A stretch of DNA of 14,456 nucleotides, taken from the NCBI RefSeq assembly GCF_946479965.1, contig NZ_CAMLHX010000079.1, forward strand, positions 1 through 14,456, read 5' to 3'. A program made the position numbers and the translations under genes. Under the pieces are notes generated by a model. The model was not told the origin of the DNA. It saw only the letters and a list, made by a program, of their open reading frames with translations, and made no database searches. How positions within the stretch are numbered: position 1 is the stretch's first letter; every line of letters begins with the position of its first letter. Shown here in pieces: positions 4,684 through 12,474 of this stretch. Source of the stretch: an uncultured Mucilaginibacter sp. (GTDB taxonomy: Bacteria; Bacteroidota; Bacteroidia; Sphingobacteriales; Sphingobacteriaceae).

Positions 4684-7428
4684 ATGATTATGTGTCGCAA
4701 AAAGCTTCAGTTGCTTGCTACTATAATACTGCTTCAAACCGGGCTTTATTTAAAAAGTAATGCTCAAAAAATAACGGACCCTGTTTTAAAGAATCTGGTT
4801 AAAGCTATTGTCAACGCTAATGCCATGAAGCCTGTCGAAAAGCTATATGTACAAACTGATAAGCCTTATTATACGGTTGGCGACACAATCCGATTAAAGG
4901 CTTATCTATTGAATGCTGATTATTTTACAGGATCAGCCAGAAGTGGGTTGCTGTACGTAGAATTAGACGACCAGAACGGTAAAATGGCAAAACGAGTGTT
5001 ATTTCCTGTTGTTGAAGGCCTTTCATGGGGCGACATTGCGTTAGATAGTACCGAGATACCCAAAGGAAATTATACTTTGCATGCTTATACCAACTGGATG
5101 CGCAACTTTGGTGAGGATTATATTTTCAAAAAGAGCATCAGCATATCCCAATATGAAAACAATCCGTTGTTGGTTAATACAGCATTTAAGCAAGCTGATG
5201 ATAAGGTAGAAGGCGAAATAAAATTGAGTTTACTCGATGGACGCATACAGGCATTTAAAGATGTTGATATGCGTATACTAAATGGCAAAAGGAGCTTGGC
5301 CAGAAATAGCCTTACAACGGGAATAGACGGCACCGCACGTTTTAGTTTTGCGTTGCCGTATGATGATGAGAAGGCCGCGCTGACTATTAAAGCCAAGGTA
5401 AAGGATAATCCGGAGTTTACTATACCTATAGCGCTTAACCGGCCCGAAGAAACTGATGTACAATTTATGCCGGAAGGCGGCACTTTGGTAACTGGTTTGA
5501 CTACTGTGGTTGGGGTTAAGGCAATTAGCGAAGACGGCAAGGGAATAAACGTGAACGGTAAGTTACTTAACAGCAAGGGTCAGGAAATAGCCAGTATCAG
5601 TACACTTCGTAAAGGTATGGGTCGGTTTGTCTTTACACCAAAAATCGGTGAGACGTACACAGTAAAAATTGACGGTATAAGCAAGACCTATTCATTACCT
5701 GCTGTGGTTGCAGCTGGAACCGGCTTATCTGTCAGTTCAAATAAAGATTCGCTTATAGTTTCTGTTAACGGAACGGACATTACCGGCACTTATTACCTGA
5801 TGGGCCAGGCCAGAAATGTAGTGTGCTACGTAGAGACTATCAACTTTGCAAATTTGGGTTTAATATCCAAATCAGTTGCAAAAAGCCTCTTCCCTACCGG
5901 AATCGTTCATTTCACTTTGCTGAATAGCAATTATATATCTTTGAATGAACGTATTACATTTGTTAATCATCACGATGAACTTAGTATTAAAGTTGATACT
6001 GAAAAACCGATATACGGCTTGCGTGATAGCATAGCCATAAGCCTAAAAGTAACCAATAAAACCGGCGAGCCTGTATCAGGCAGTTTTTCGATAGCGGTTA
6101 CTGATGACAACCAGATAAAAACAAATAGCCTGGGAAGCAATATCCGCAACAATATGCTGTTAACCTCAGATTTGAAGGGCGAGGTAGAAGAGCCAGAGTA
6201 TTATTTCAGCGGAAGCAAAGATCTTGAACTAGACAACCTGCTGCTTACACAGGGATGGGTTGGGTATGATTGGAAGGATGTGCTTTATCCAAAATATCCT
6301 TTGGGATACAAGCCCGAACCAGAATTTACCATAAGGGGAAAAGTGATTAATGCGTTTGGTAAACCGGTGGAAAAATCACCAGTGGTATTATTTGCAAGTC
6401 GCCCTTTGCTTATTGTTAGAGATACGCTAACAGATAATGCCGGAAAATTTTCCTTTTCAGATATATTCCCTGTTGATACGGCTATATTCAAAATACAGGC
6501 GCGGAACAAAAGGAACAAAGAGTTTAATGTGGGCATTGAAATGGACGTAGTAAAGCCGCCCGGGTTTAAATCAGCTATGCAGTTACAACCATGGTATGTA
6601 AATGCCGACACAACGCTGCTTGGTAGCTTGAAAATAAAAACACAAGAAAATGTTGCTCAATCACTTTACCGTGGCGAGGGCACTCAACTAAAAGAAGTTA
6701 AAATCAAAGCAAAAAAAGTAGTACCGGGTTCAAAAAACCTTAATGGCCCCGGTGAAGCGGATTTGATTCTTGATGAGGAGGAAATGAAAAAGGCGGATAA
6801 AAAAACCCTTACTGATCTGCTTCGTGAAAAGATTCCGGCTATAATGGAGCATGGATTATGGACTCCCTGCTTAGCAAGTTGTGGCGCAATCCGCTATGAT
6901 TATACCCTAAATTTTAAAAGATTGCATTTTGTATTTGATGGTATGAACCTTAATCTTTTTGGAGGCATGGGCATGAGCAGGTACACTTTTATAAAAAGTT
7001 ACCTGGATTATTATACAGCTGAGGACGTTACTGGCATTGAATTAATGTTCAATAGTAAATATGCGGGTGCCTACGTTCCAATCGGAGGTGAGTATGGTGT
7101 TGACGCTTATATAGAAATAACCACGCGTTCAAAGCAAGGGCCATTTATGAAAGTTACTCCAGGTACCTATTTATATAAAACTTTAGCCTTTACACTACCA
7201 AAACAGTTTTATCGGCCTAAATACACTATTGTTAATCGCGATAAAGCAATCGGGACTGATATGCGATCTACAATACATTGGGAGCCTAATCTAACAACTG
7301 ATGTATTGGGTAATGCTAATTTTTCGTTTTACAGCGCGGATAAACCGGGTGGCTATACCATTATTATAGAGGGTGGCGATCTGAATGGACAGATAGGTTA
7401 TGGCATAAGAAAAATAAAGATAAAATAG
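4684..7428 (+). CDS. Secreted MG2-domain / carboxypeptidase-regulatory / TonB-plug-like protein
   Basis: A 914-residue exported protein of a type common in Bacteroidota. A signal peptide (basic CRKK, a hydrophobic LLATIILLQTGLYL run, then SNAQ) directs it out of the cytoplasm. About 25 residues later comes an MG2-like segment (KLYVQTDKPYYTVGDTIRLK), the macroglobulin beta-sandwich of alpha-2-macroglobulins. The middle holds further beta domains. Near residues 552-600 (FTIRGKVINAFGKPV and following) is a carboxypeptidase-regulatory-like domain. From about residue 670 (LKEVKIKAKKV onwards, with LDEEEMKKADKKTLTDLLRE) it resembles a TonB-receptor plug, but no beta-barrel follows. The end returns to a beta sandwich. 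ATG 4684 or 4690 both fit the signal peptide; a GTG at 4651 would only prefix it. Function is unknown. It is flanked by Moco genes but shares no pathway with them. Its stop is one base from that of convergent moeB. Confidence 0.82.
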   Translation: MIMCRKKLQLLATIILLQTGLYLKSNAQKITDPVLKNLVKAIVNANAMKPVEKLYVQTDKPYYTVGDTIRLKAYLLNADYFTGSARSGLLYVELDDQNGKMAKRVLFPVVEGLSWGDIALDSTEIPKGNYTLHAYTNWMRNFGEDYIFKKSISISQYENNPLLVNTAFKQADDKVEGEIKLSLLDGRIQAFKDVDMRILNGKRSLARNSLTTGIDGTARFSFALPYDDEKAALTIKAKVKDNPEFTIPIALNRPEETDVQFMPEGGTLVTGLTTVVGVKAISEDGKGINVNGKLLNSKGQEIASISTLRKGMGRFVFTPKIGETYTVKIDGISKTYSLPAVVAAGTGLSVSSNKDSLIVSVNGTDITGTYYLMGQARNVVCYVETINFANLGLISKSVAKSLFPTGIVHFTLLNSNYISLNERITFVNHHDELSIKVDTEKPIYGLRDSIAISLKVTNKTGEPVSGSFSIAVTDDNQIKTNSLGSNIRNNMLLTSDLKGEVEEPEYYFSGSKDLELDNLLLTQGWVGYDWKDVLYPKYPLGYKPEPEFTIRGKVINAFGKPVEKSPVVLFASRPLLIVRDTLTDNAGKFSFSDIFPVDTAIFKIQARNKRNKEFNVGIEMDVVKPPGFKSAMQLQPWYVNADTTLLGSLKIKTQENVAQSLYRGEGTQLKEVKIKAKKVVPGSKNLNGPGEADLILDEEEMKKADKKTLTDLLREKIPAIMEHGLWTPCLASCGAIRYDYTLNFKRLHFVFDGMNLNLFGGMGMSRYTFIKSYLDYYTAEDVTGIELMFNSKYAGAYVPIGGEYGVDAYIEITTRSKQGPFMKVTPGTYLYKTLAFTLPKQFYRPKYTIVNRDKAIGTDMRSTIHWEPNLTTDVLGNANFSFYSADKPGGYTIIIEGGDLNGQIGYGIRKIKIK

Positions 7429-7429
7429 A

Positions 7430-8488
7430 TTACACTTTTTCAAACCATGCCTTTAACCCACCGTCAAGGGAATATACTTTTGCATCGCGCCATTTCTGTC
7501 TGATAAGTTTTACAGTCTCCGCGCTTCGTTTCCCCGACGAGCAATAAAGAACTTTTATACGGGCATTTGTTAAATATTCAGCGTGTTCATCAATTTCATC
7601 TGCTTCAAAGTGAACTCCACCTATATTTATAGCATCACGTTCCTGGTCGGTACGTATATCCACCAATTCCAGGGTGTCCTCTGCTAACCCCGCCTTAACT
7701 TCCTCTACTGTCATTACAGGAATCATAACAGTTTCGGTGAGACTTGTAATGTGAATTTGTGTATTGTGGCCTATTTTAATAGAGCGACTTTGCAATGTGG
7801 CTGCATCAAACACAAGCACCTTTCCTACCAACAATTCGCCTGTTTGCGTAATATACTTGATGGCTTCGTTGGCCTGAATACAACCAATAATTCCCGCCAG
7901 CGTGGGAATAACTCCACCGTCAGCGCAGTTGGGTATCAAACTTGCGTTAACCTGCGGAAAAAGGTCGCGGTAATTGGGCGACATCGTTCCATCTGTATTT
8001 TTTACGTTCCATACCGCAGCTTGCCCTTCATATTGATAAATGGCTCCATAAACTACTGGCTTTCCTGAAATCACACCCGCATCATTAAGCAAATAACGGG
8101 TATCAAAATTATCAGTTCCGTCCAGTACAATATCGTACCCGCTGATTAAAGCCATTACATTGTTGGAAGTTACCTTTGTATCGTGCGCCAAAATATTTAT
8201 AGCGGGATTTTGCCTTTTTAGCCGATCTACAGCAACGTCTACTTTTTTCTTGCCTATGTCTGCCGGGGTGTATAATATTTGTCTGTGTAGATTGCTTATC
8301 CCAACCACATCAAAATCTGCAACTCCTAAAGTGCCGATTCCTGCAGCCGCAAGATACTGAGCGGCCGGGCATCCCAAACCACCGGCACCAACCACCAACA
8401 CTTTAGCTTGTTGCAATAATCGCTGACCCGTTTCACCAATACCGGGTAGCGCTATCTGGCAGCTATACCTTAGCTGGTCTGCATTCAT
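7430..8488 (-). CDS. moeB: MoeB-type adenylyltransferase fused to a rhodanese domain (MOCS3-like)
   Basis: A 352-residue two-domain enzyme that adenylates the C-terminal glycine of MoaD and supplies sulfur for the thiocarboxylate. The E1-like domain (about 1-250) has the nucleotide loop GAGGLG (34-39), NLHRQ (66-70), the lysine cluster GKKKVD (79-84) and DGTDNFDTRYL (123-133). The rhodanese domain (about 260-352) has VDIRTDQERDAINIGG and the persulfide loop CSSGKRS, with catalytic Cys near 316. The two CxxC pairs that bind zinc in E. coli MoeB/ThiF are not visible: the first reads PNYRDLFP (171-178) and no second pair is present. The start ATG overlaps the stop of the preceding gene by one base (TAATG). 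It is the last gene of the minus-strand Moco operon. The paralogous role with ThiS cannot be excluded, but the operon and nearby moaD favour Moco. Confidence 0.92.
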   Translation of the reverse strand: MNADQLRYSCQIALPGIGETGQRLLQQAKVLVVGAGGLGCPAAQYLAAAGIGTLGVADFDVVGISNLHRQILYTPADIGKKKVDVAVDRLKRQNPAINILAHDTKVTSNNVMALISGYDIVLDGTDNFDTRYLLNDAGVISGKPVVYGAIYQYEGQAAVWNVKNTDGTMSPNYRDLFPQVNASLIPNCADGGVIPTLAGIIGCIQANEAIKYITQTGELLVGKVLVFDAATLQSRSIKIGHNTQIHITSLTETVMIPVMTVEEVKAGLAEDTLELVDIRTDQERDAINIGGVHFEADEIDEHAEYLTNARIKVLYCSSGKRSAETVKLIRQKWRDAKVYSLDGGLKAWFEKV

Positions 8489-9654
8489 TACATTGATGTA
8501 TTTTTGATATTCAGTTGCTCTTTGATCTCTTCTAATTCCTCGGGAGTGTTTACGTTGGCTAACACTCTGCTATCAACCGCTTGCAACAATTTTATATCAC
8601 TATTTATCAAAACTTTGCGCGGACAAGAATATCCCTGCGAAAGATAATTTAACAACCGCGCATAAGCTTTGGGCTCCCATATAGTAATAAGAGGTTCAGG
8701 AAAACCCTCCGTGTCATTCTTGTAAGCTGTTGCAACTGCAGAAGTATCACGGTTATCGGTTAAGTATTGCAAAGCAAGTCTGTCCAATAGTGGTAAATCG
8801 CAAGCTACAACCAGCCAGGCGCTGTTGGGATCGTGCCTGAACGCTGATAGAATAGCACCAAACGGCCCTAAGCCTGTAAATGTGTCTTCAATAGTTTGGT
8901 ATTGCTTCTCAATTGCTTGAGTCTGTTCTGAGCGGCAGGACAAATAAACATCGCTGCAAAAATCACCTAACATATCGGCCATGTAATAGCGTTGCTCTGT
9001 ACCATGCCAGTTAACAGCACCTTTATCATGTCCCATACGCTGGCTTTGTCCTCCTGCTAAAACCAAACCTTTTAAGGGCGGCTTGGTCAACTGCATGTTA
9101 TCTTCAAAAAAAGCAATGATCTTCTCGGTTTCATTTAACTTGTAAAGGGGGATTTGTTGCCAGTTTCCGAGTGTCTCTTTAACAAAATCAAAAACATCAT
9201 CTGCGCCTTCTGCTAATAATATCAGCTGTACATTTGTAAGCTGATCCATTCGCTTTTGCAACGACGCTATTTTATTTGGATGTATAATTATTACCTGCGC
9301 CTTTGCCTGCTGATGGTTTCCATTTATCAACACCAAATCAGCGTCAGTAAATTGCAGTTTTAGATCAGCGGGCGACAGTGTAGTGTTATAGTTAAACTGA
9401 TGATGATTTTGCTGATCCACATACTCCAAATAGGCGCCCGCTGCTAAACGGCCAGGTAGCGAAACAACTTCGTCATTATGGGAAGCATCTACATACGCGC
9501 ACTTATATTTGGGCGACAACGCCTGTATCACATCGTTAGCTAAAAGCTTGATACTTACACAGGGCGCACCCACAATGGCCCACTCATTCCTTCCGAAATT
9601 GCCTATTGAAGGTTTTGCCAGCGAGGCATGTTTTTTATGATCTTTTAAAGTCAC
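8488..9654 (-). CDS. mobA: Fusion of a degenerate MobB-like domain with a MobA-type nucleotidyltransferase
   Basis: A 388-residue protein. The C-terminal half (from about 197) is a MobA-type guanylyltransferase: LVLAGGQSQRMGHDKGA (signature LAGGxSxRMGxDK), TGLGPFGAILSAF, and VVACDLPLLD carrying the metal-binding Asp. It should attach GMP to the cofactor, giving the dinucleotide form. The N-terminal half (about 20-190) follows the MobB layout (AIVGAPCVSIKLLANDVI, a YVDASHNDE segment, GRLAAGAYLEYV, DADLVLINGN), but the Walker A GxxGxGKT is replaced by VGAPCVSIKLLA, so nucleotide hydrolysis there is doubtful. The GTG at 9654 is chosen because GGAGG lies five bases upstream; an in-frame TTG at 9675 is possible and no ATG exists near the start. 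It overlaps moaC by 20 bp and touches moeB by one base, indicating tight translational coupling. The exact nucleotide partner is inferred. Confidence 0.87.
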   Translation of the reverse strand: MTLKDHKKHASLAKPSIGNFGRNEWAIVGAPCVSIKLLANDVIQALSPKYKCAYVDASHNDEVVSLPGRLAAGAYLEYVDQQNHHQFNYNTTLSPADLKLQFTDADLVLINGNHQQAKAQVIIIHPNKIASLQKRMDQLTNVQLILLAEGADDVFDFVKETLGNWQQIPLYKLNETEKIIAFFEDNMQLTKPPLKGLVLAGGQSQRMGHDKGAVNWHGTEQRYYMADMLGDFCSDVYLSCRSEQTQAIEKQYQTIEDTFTGLGPFGAILSAFRHDPNSAWLVVACDLPLLDRLALQYLTDNRDTSAVATAYKNDTEGFPEPLITIWEPKAYARLLNYLSQGYSCPRKVLINSDIKLLQAVDSRVLANVNTPEELEEIKEQLNIKNTSM

Positions 9655-10111
9655 GCTTACCTCCGGTTTTTTCAATCAGTTTTATTTCTTTTATAACAAT
9701 GTCGTGGCTTAATGCTTTACACATATCGTAAATTGTTAGTGCAGCAACACTCGCTCCTACCAAAGCCTCCATCTCTATTCCTGTCTTTGCTGATATACTC
9801 GCGGTGCAATCTATTACCACTTCCTGATTATTATTAAACGAAATATCAACCTTGCAATTATCCATTCCCAACGGGTGACAAAGTGGTATAAGATCGCCGG
9901 TTTTTTTTGCCGCCATAATCCCCGCTATAATGGCCGTCTGGAATACCGAGCCTTTTTTTGTTTTAAGATCGCCATCGTTTAGCTGCCCTAAAACCACGTC
10001 AGGCAAAAAAACTGTAGCTCGGGCTGTTGCGGTACGGTGCGTTACTGTTTTGGCCGAAACATCGACCATTGCAGCTTTGCCGGTTTTATCTAAGTGAGTA
10101 AATCCGCTCAT
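9635..10111 (-). CDS. moaC: Cyclic pyranopterin monophosphate synthase MoaC
   Basis: A 158-residue enzyme that completes formation of cyclic pyranopterin monophosphate from the MoaA product. The signature stretches are all present: the N-terminal LDKTGKAAMVDVSAKTVTHRTA, LIPLCHPL (74-81), KTGIEMEAL (109-117), ALTIYDMCKA (124-133; Asp129 and Lys132 match the catalytic residues of known MoaC) and the GGKRDF ending (150-155). The length is typical. The start ATG shares one base with the moeA stop, and the end overlaps the next gene by 20 bp. The GGAGGT of the next gene's ribosome site is also the code for this protein's conserved Gly-Gly. Function is as sure as sequence can make it. Confidence 0.97.
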   Translation of the reverse strand: MSGFTHLDKTGKAAMVDVSAKTVTHRTATARATVFLPDVVLGQLNDGDLKTKKGSVFQTAIIAGIMAAKKTGDLIPLCHPLGMDNCKVDISFNNNQEVVIDCTASISAKTGIEMEALVGASVAALTIYDMCKALSHDIVIKEIKLIEKTGGKRDFKRS

Positions 10112-11316
10112 TATTGTAATTGGTTAAACACCCAAACGCGATAAACTTCGCCCTTTTTAAACTCCGTTTTATTCAAAGGCAGCTCCATAAACGCATCTGT
10201 ATCTGCTAAATTAGCAAAATCACCCGAACCATTACCTTCAACTGGTGTAGCAAGTAGTCTGCCTTCCGCTGCAAAATTTAGTTTTATCTGTAAAAAGTAT
10301 TGTAGGGGTGGTTGAAAAGTTATATCGGCGTTTAAAACAGCATGGGTAGTCGGCTTCGTTTCTGCACCTAAAGTTTTATTGAGCCAAGGTAAAAAATACC
10401 GTTGGGTACACATAAATGTTGCTACAGGGTTACCCGGAAACGCAAATACAACAGGCCCGCCAGCGCGCTTACCAAACCAAAAAGGTTTACCGGGGCGTTG
10501 CTGCACCCTGTGAAATACTTGCTCTACCTGCAGATCTTTTAAAACCTGCGGGATATAGTCGAATTTACCCATTGATATACCGCCGCTTAGTAGTAGTACA
10601 TCAAAGTTAATAAGGCATTGCTGTAATACGGATTTGATCGCCTCTTGTTCATCGGAAATATGAACCATGCCCGTATCTATTCCCGCTTGTGCAAGTACCG
10701 CTTTAACCATATAACTATTGGAGCGCCTTATCTGATAAGGCGTTGGCTTTGCGGCTACATCCACCAGTTCATCGCCAGATGATATAATCACGACGCGAGG
10801 TTTCCGCTTTACCCGCAATTCAATTTCGCCTACAGAGGCCACCATGCTTATCACCGCTGGAGTTATGATACGGCCCGGTGTTAAAACTATATCACCTTGC
10901 TTCCTATCCGCTCCGCGAACATGAATATTTTGGCCTTTTTTTACCTCGCTTACTTGTAATGTTGCTTTATCAGCGTTAATCTTCAAATCTTCATACCTTA
11001 TCACCGTATCAATCGATTCGGGTAAGGCAGCGCCAGTCATTATCTCGATACACTCACCCGCTTGCTCCACGTTCACGGGCGAGTCACCCGCAGCTTGTGT
11101 AGCTTTTATCGTAAAGGTTCTTATTCCTTGTTCAAAGTCAGCGTATTTTATGGCTATACCATCCATGCTTACGCGGTTAAAAGGCGGCAGATCACGGTCA
11201 ACCCTAATCGTTTCAGCCAACACACGGCCCAACGATTCCTCAAACAAAACTATTTCAGCACCGTAATCACCGGCGTTGCTCAATATCAGTTTTTCGGCTT
11301 CCTCAACCGTTATCAT
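10111..11316 (-). CDS. moeA: Molybdopterin molybdenumtransferase MoeA
   Basis: A 401-residue MoeA, which inserts molybdate into adenylated molybdopterin. Motifs in order are LPPFNRVSMDGIA (43-55, the MoeA form of PPFxxSxMDGYA), EIMTGAALP (91-99), VVIISSGDEL (175-184), LLSGGISMGKFDYIP (242-256, of the MPT-binding MogA/MoeA fold), RPGKPFWFG (274-282) and FPGNPVAT (293-300). All four usual MoeA domains fit the length. No fused MogA domain follows, and no separate mogA or moaB is in this window, so the adenylation step must be encoded elsewhere. It is the second gene of the operon, 33 bp after moaA, and ends in a one-base overlap with moaC. Confidence 0.97.
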   Translation of the reverse strand: MITVEEAEKLILSNAGDYGAEIVLFEESLGRVLAETIRVDRDLPPFNRVSMDGIAIKYADFEQGIRTFTIKATQAAGDSPVNVEQAGECIEIMTGAALPESIDTVIRYEDLKINADKATLQVSEVKKGQNIHVRGADRKQGDIVLTPGRIITPAVISMVASVGEIELRVKRKPRVVIISSGDELVDVAAKPTPYQIRRSNSYMVKAVLAQAGIDTGMVHISDEQEAIKSVLQQCLINFDVLLLSGGISMGKFDYIPQVLKDLQVEQVFHRVQQRPGKPFWFGKRAGGPVVFAFPGNPVATFMCTQRYFLPWLNKTLGAETKPTTHAVLNADITFQPPLQYFLQIKLNFAAEGRLLATPVEGNGSGDFANLADTDAFMELPLNKTEFKKGEVYRVWVFNQLQ

Positions 11317-11349
11317 CTTATTAATTTATAGATTTTTGGAGATGTATTA

Positions 11350-12339
11350 CTATCCACCTATTGTGGCCATTGATTCATGTATTCCGGTTTTAGTAACTCG
11401 CTGGCGTTCTGCCTCCCAACCGTCTTTTACGCGTTTACCAAAGGCAGTTATTAAATGTTGTTCCAGTTGATTATCGTCGGCTCCAGCCCGCATCAAGTCT
11501 TTAACATTCATTACACCATCATCGTAGAGGCAAGTTTTCAGTGTCCCCTGCGGCGTAACGCGTATACGATTACATGTACCGCAAAACGTGCGCGAGTAAG
11601 CTGCAATGATACCTACACTGCCTTTATGCCCGGGGATTTCATAGTTGTAAGCTGTTGAATTAGCAGGATCAATACTTTTTTTAATACCTGGAAAATGCTG
11701 TTGGATCTCATTCAGAATACGTGCATGATCCCATTCTAAACCGTTATAAACATGGCCATCGCCGTTAAAAGGCATTTCTTCAATAAAACGTACACTTACA
11801 GGCAAATGTTTAGTTAGCTCAACCAACGGAACAATATCCTGAGTGTTTTTGCCAGCCATAACAACAGCATTTATTTTAACAGTCATGTCATTGCGAAGCA
11901 GCTCCTGTAATGTATCCATTACCTTGTTAAATTCGTCGCGAAGCGTAATAGTGAAAAAACGATTGGGGTCCAGCGTATCTAAACTAAGATTAACTGTGTT
12001 GATACCGAGCTTCTTCATTTCGGCAACGTAAGGCGCTGTAAGCACGCCATTCGTGGTCATGCTTAAATCCTTTAATCCATCAAGTTCGGATAAACCGGAG
12101 AGTAAATTCATGATGTCCTTGCGTACAAAAGGCTCACCGCCGGTTATGCGGATCTTCTCTATACCCATCTTAACAAGCAGCGAGCAAGCACGCATCATTT
12201 CCTCGTAGCTCATCAGCTCTGCACGAGACAGCCAATTCAGACCCTCTTCCGGCATACAGTAAAAACAGCGCAAGTTGCACCTGTCTGTCACCGCAAGGCG
12301 CAGGTAGTTTATTTTTCTGCCGTGATTATCCGTTAACAA
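11350..12339 (-). CDS. moaA: GTP 3',8-cyclase MoaA (radical SAM)
   Basis: A 329-residue radical-SAM enzyme that starts Moco synthesis by converting GTP to 3',8-cyclo-GTP. The first iron-sulfur site is CNLRCFYC (Cys21, Cys25, Cys28), followed by GGEPF (67-71) for SAM binding. The second cluster uses CGTC (Cys253, Cys256) and Cys270 after NRIRVTPQGTLKT. The C-terminal Gly-Gly (ATIGG), needed for activity in this family, is present. The start is TTG at 12339: an in-frame TAA lies a short distance upstream, no ATG or GTG is available, and LTDNHGRKINYLRL is the standard family beginning. AAGGGA lies about 9 bases upstream. It is the first gene of the five-gene minus-strand Moco operon, divergent from xdhC. 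Confidence 0.97.
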   Translation of the reverse strand: MLTDNHGRKINYLRLAVTDRCNLRCFYCMPEEGLNWLSRAELMSYEEMMRACSLLVKMGIEKIRITGGEPFVRKDIMNLLSGLSELDGLKDLSMTTNGVLTAPYVAEMKKLGINTVNLSLDTLDPNRFFTITLRDEFNKVMDTLQELLRNDMTVKINAVVMAGKNTQDIVPLVELTKHLPVSVRFIEEMPFNGDGHVYNGLEWDHARILNEIQQHFPGIKKSIDPANSTAYNYEIPGHKGSVGIIAAYSRTFCGTCNRIRVTPQGTLKTCLYDDGVMNVKDLMRAGADDNQLEQHLITAFGKRVKDGWEAERQRVTKTGIHESMATIGG

Positions 12340-12461
12340 TTGCGTTTTCCCTTTCGATATATTGTAAAATTACACATATCCGCGGTACACCGTGTTTTTT
12401 AATTGTCGTTTTATCACAAAAATGTGGCTATTGTTACGTACTCATGCTCCAAACATTCGTT

Positions 12462-12469
12462 TATATTTG
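12462..12469 (+). promoter_or_regulatory. Bacteroidota-type -7 box directly before xdhC
   Basis: TATATTTG is an exact match to TAnnTTTG and ends five bases before the xdhC ATG at 12475. With the usual spacing, transcription would begin at or within a base or two of the start codon, suggesting a leaderless or nearly leaderless message. The only TTG upstream (12431) is about 28 bp away, further than the usual 19-21 bp, so the -33 element is uncertain. A CGGT-AC-ACCG dyad lies in the same 135-bp divergent gap. Confidence 0.45.
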
Positions 12470-12474
12470 TTTAG

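Noticed and set aside
5118..5576. A long minus-strand open frame inside the MG2 gene
   Set aside because: A shadow frame of a clear plus-strand gene with signal peptide and domains; it has no recognisable motif or start signal.
9901..9910. Homopolymer runs of eight T (also near 13680-13688) as possible frameshift sites
   Set aside because: Both genes keep an intact frame and normal family length through the runs, and no alternative-frame product makes sense.
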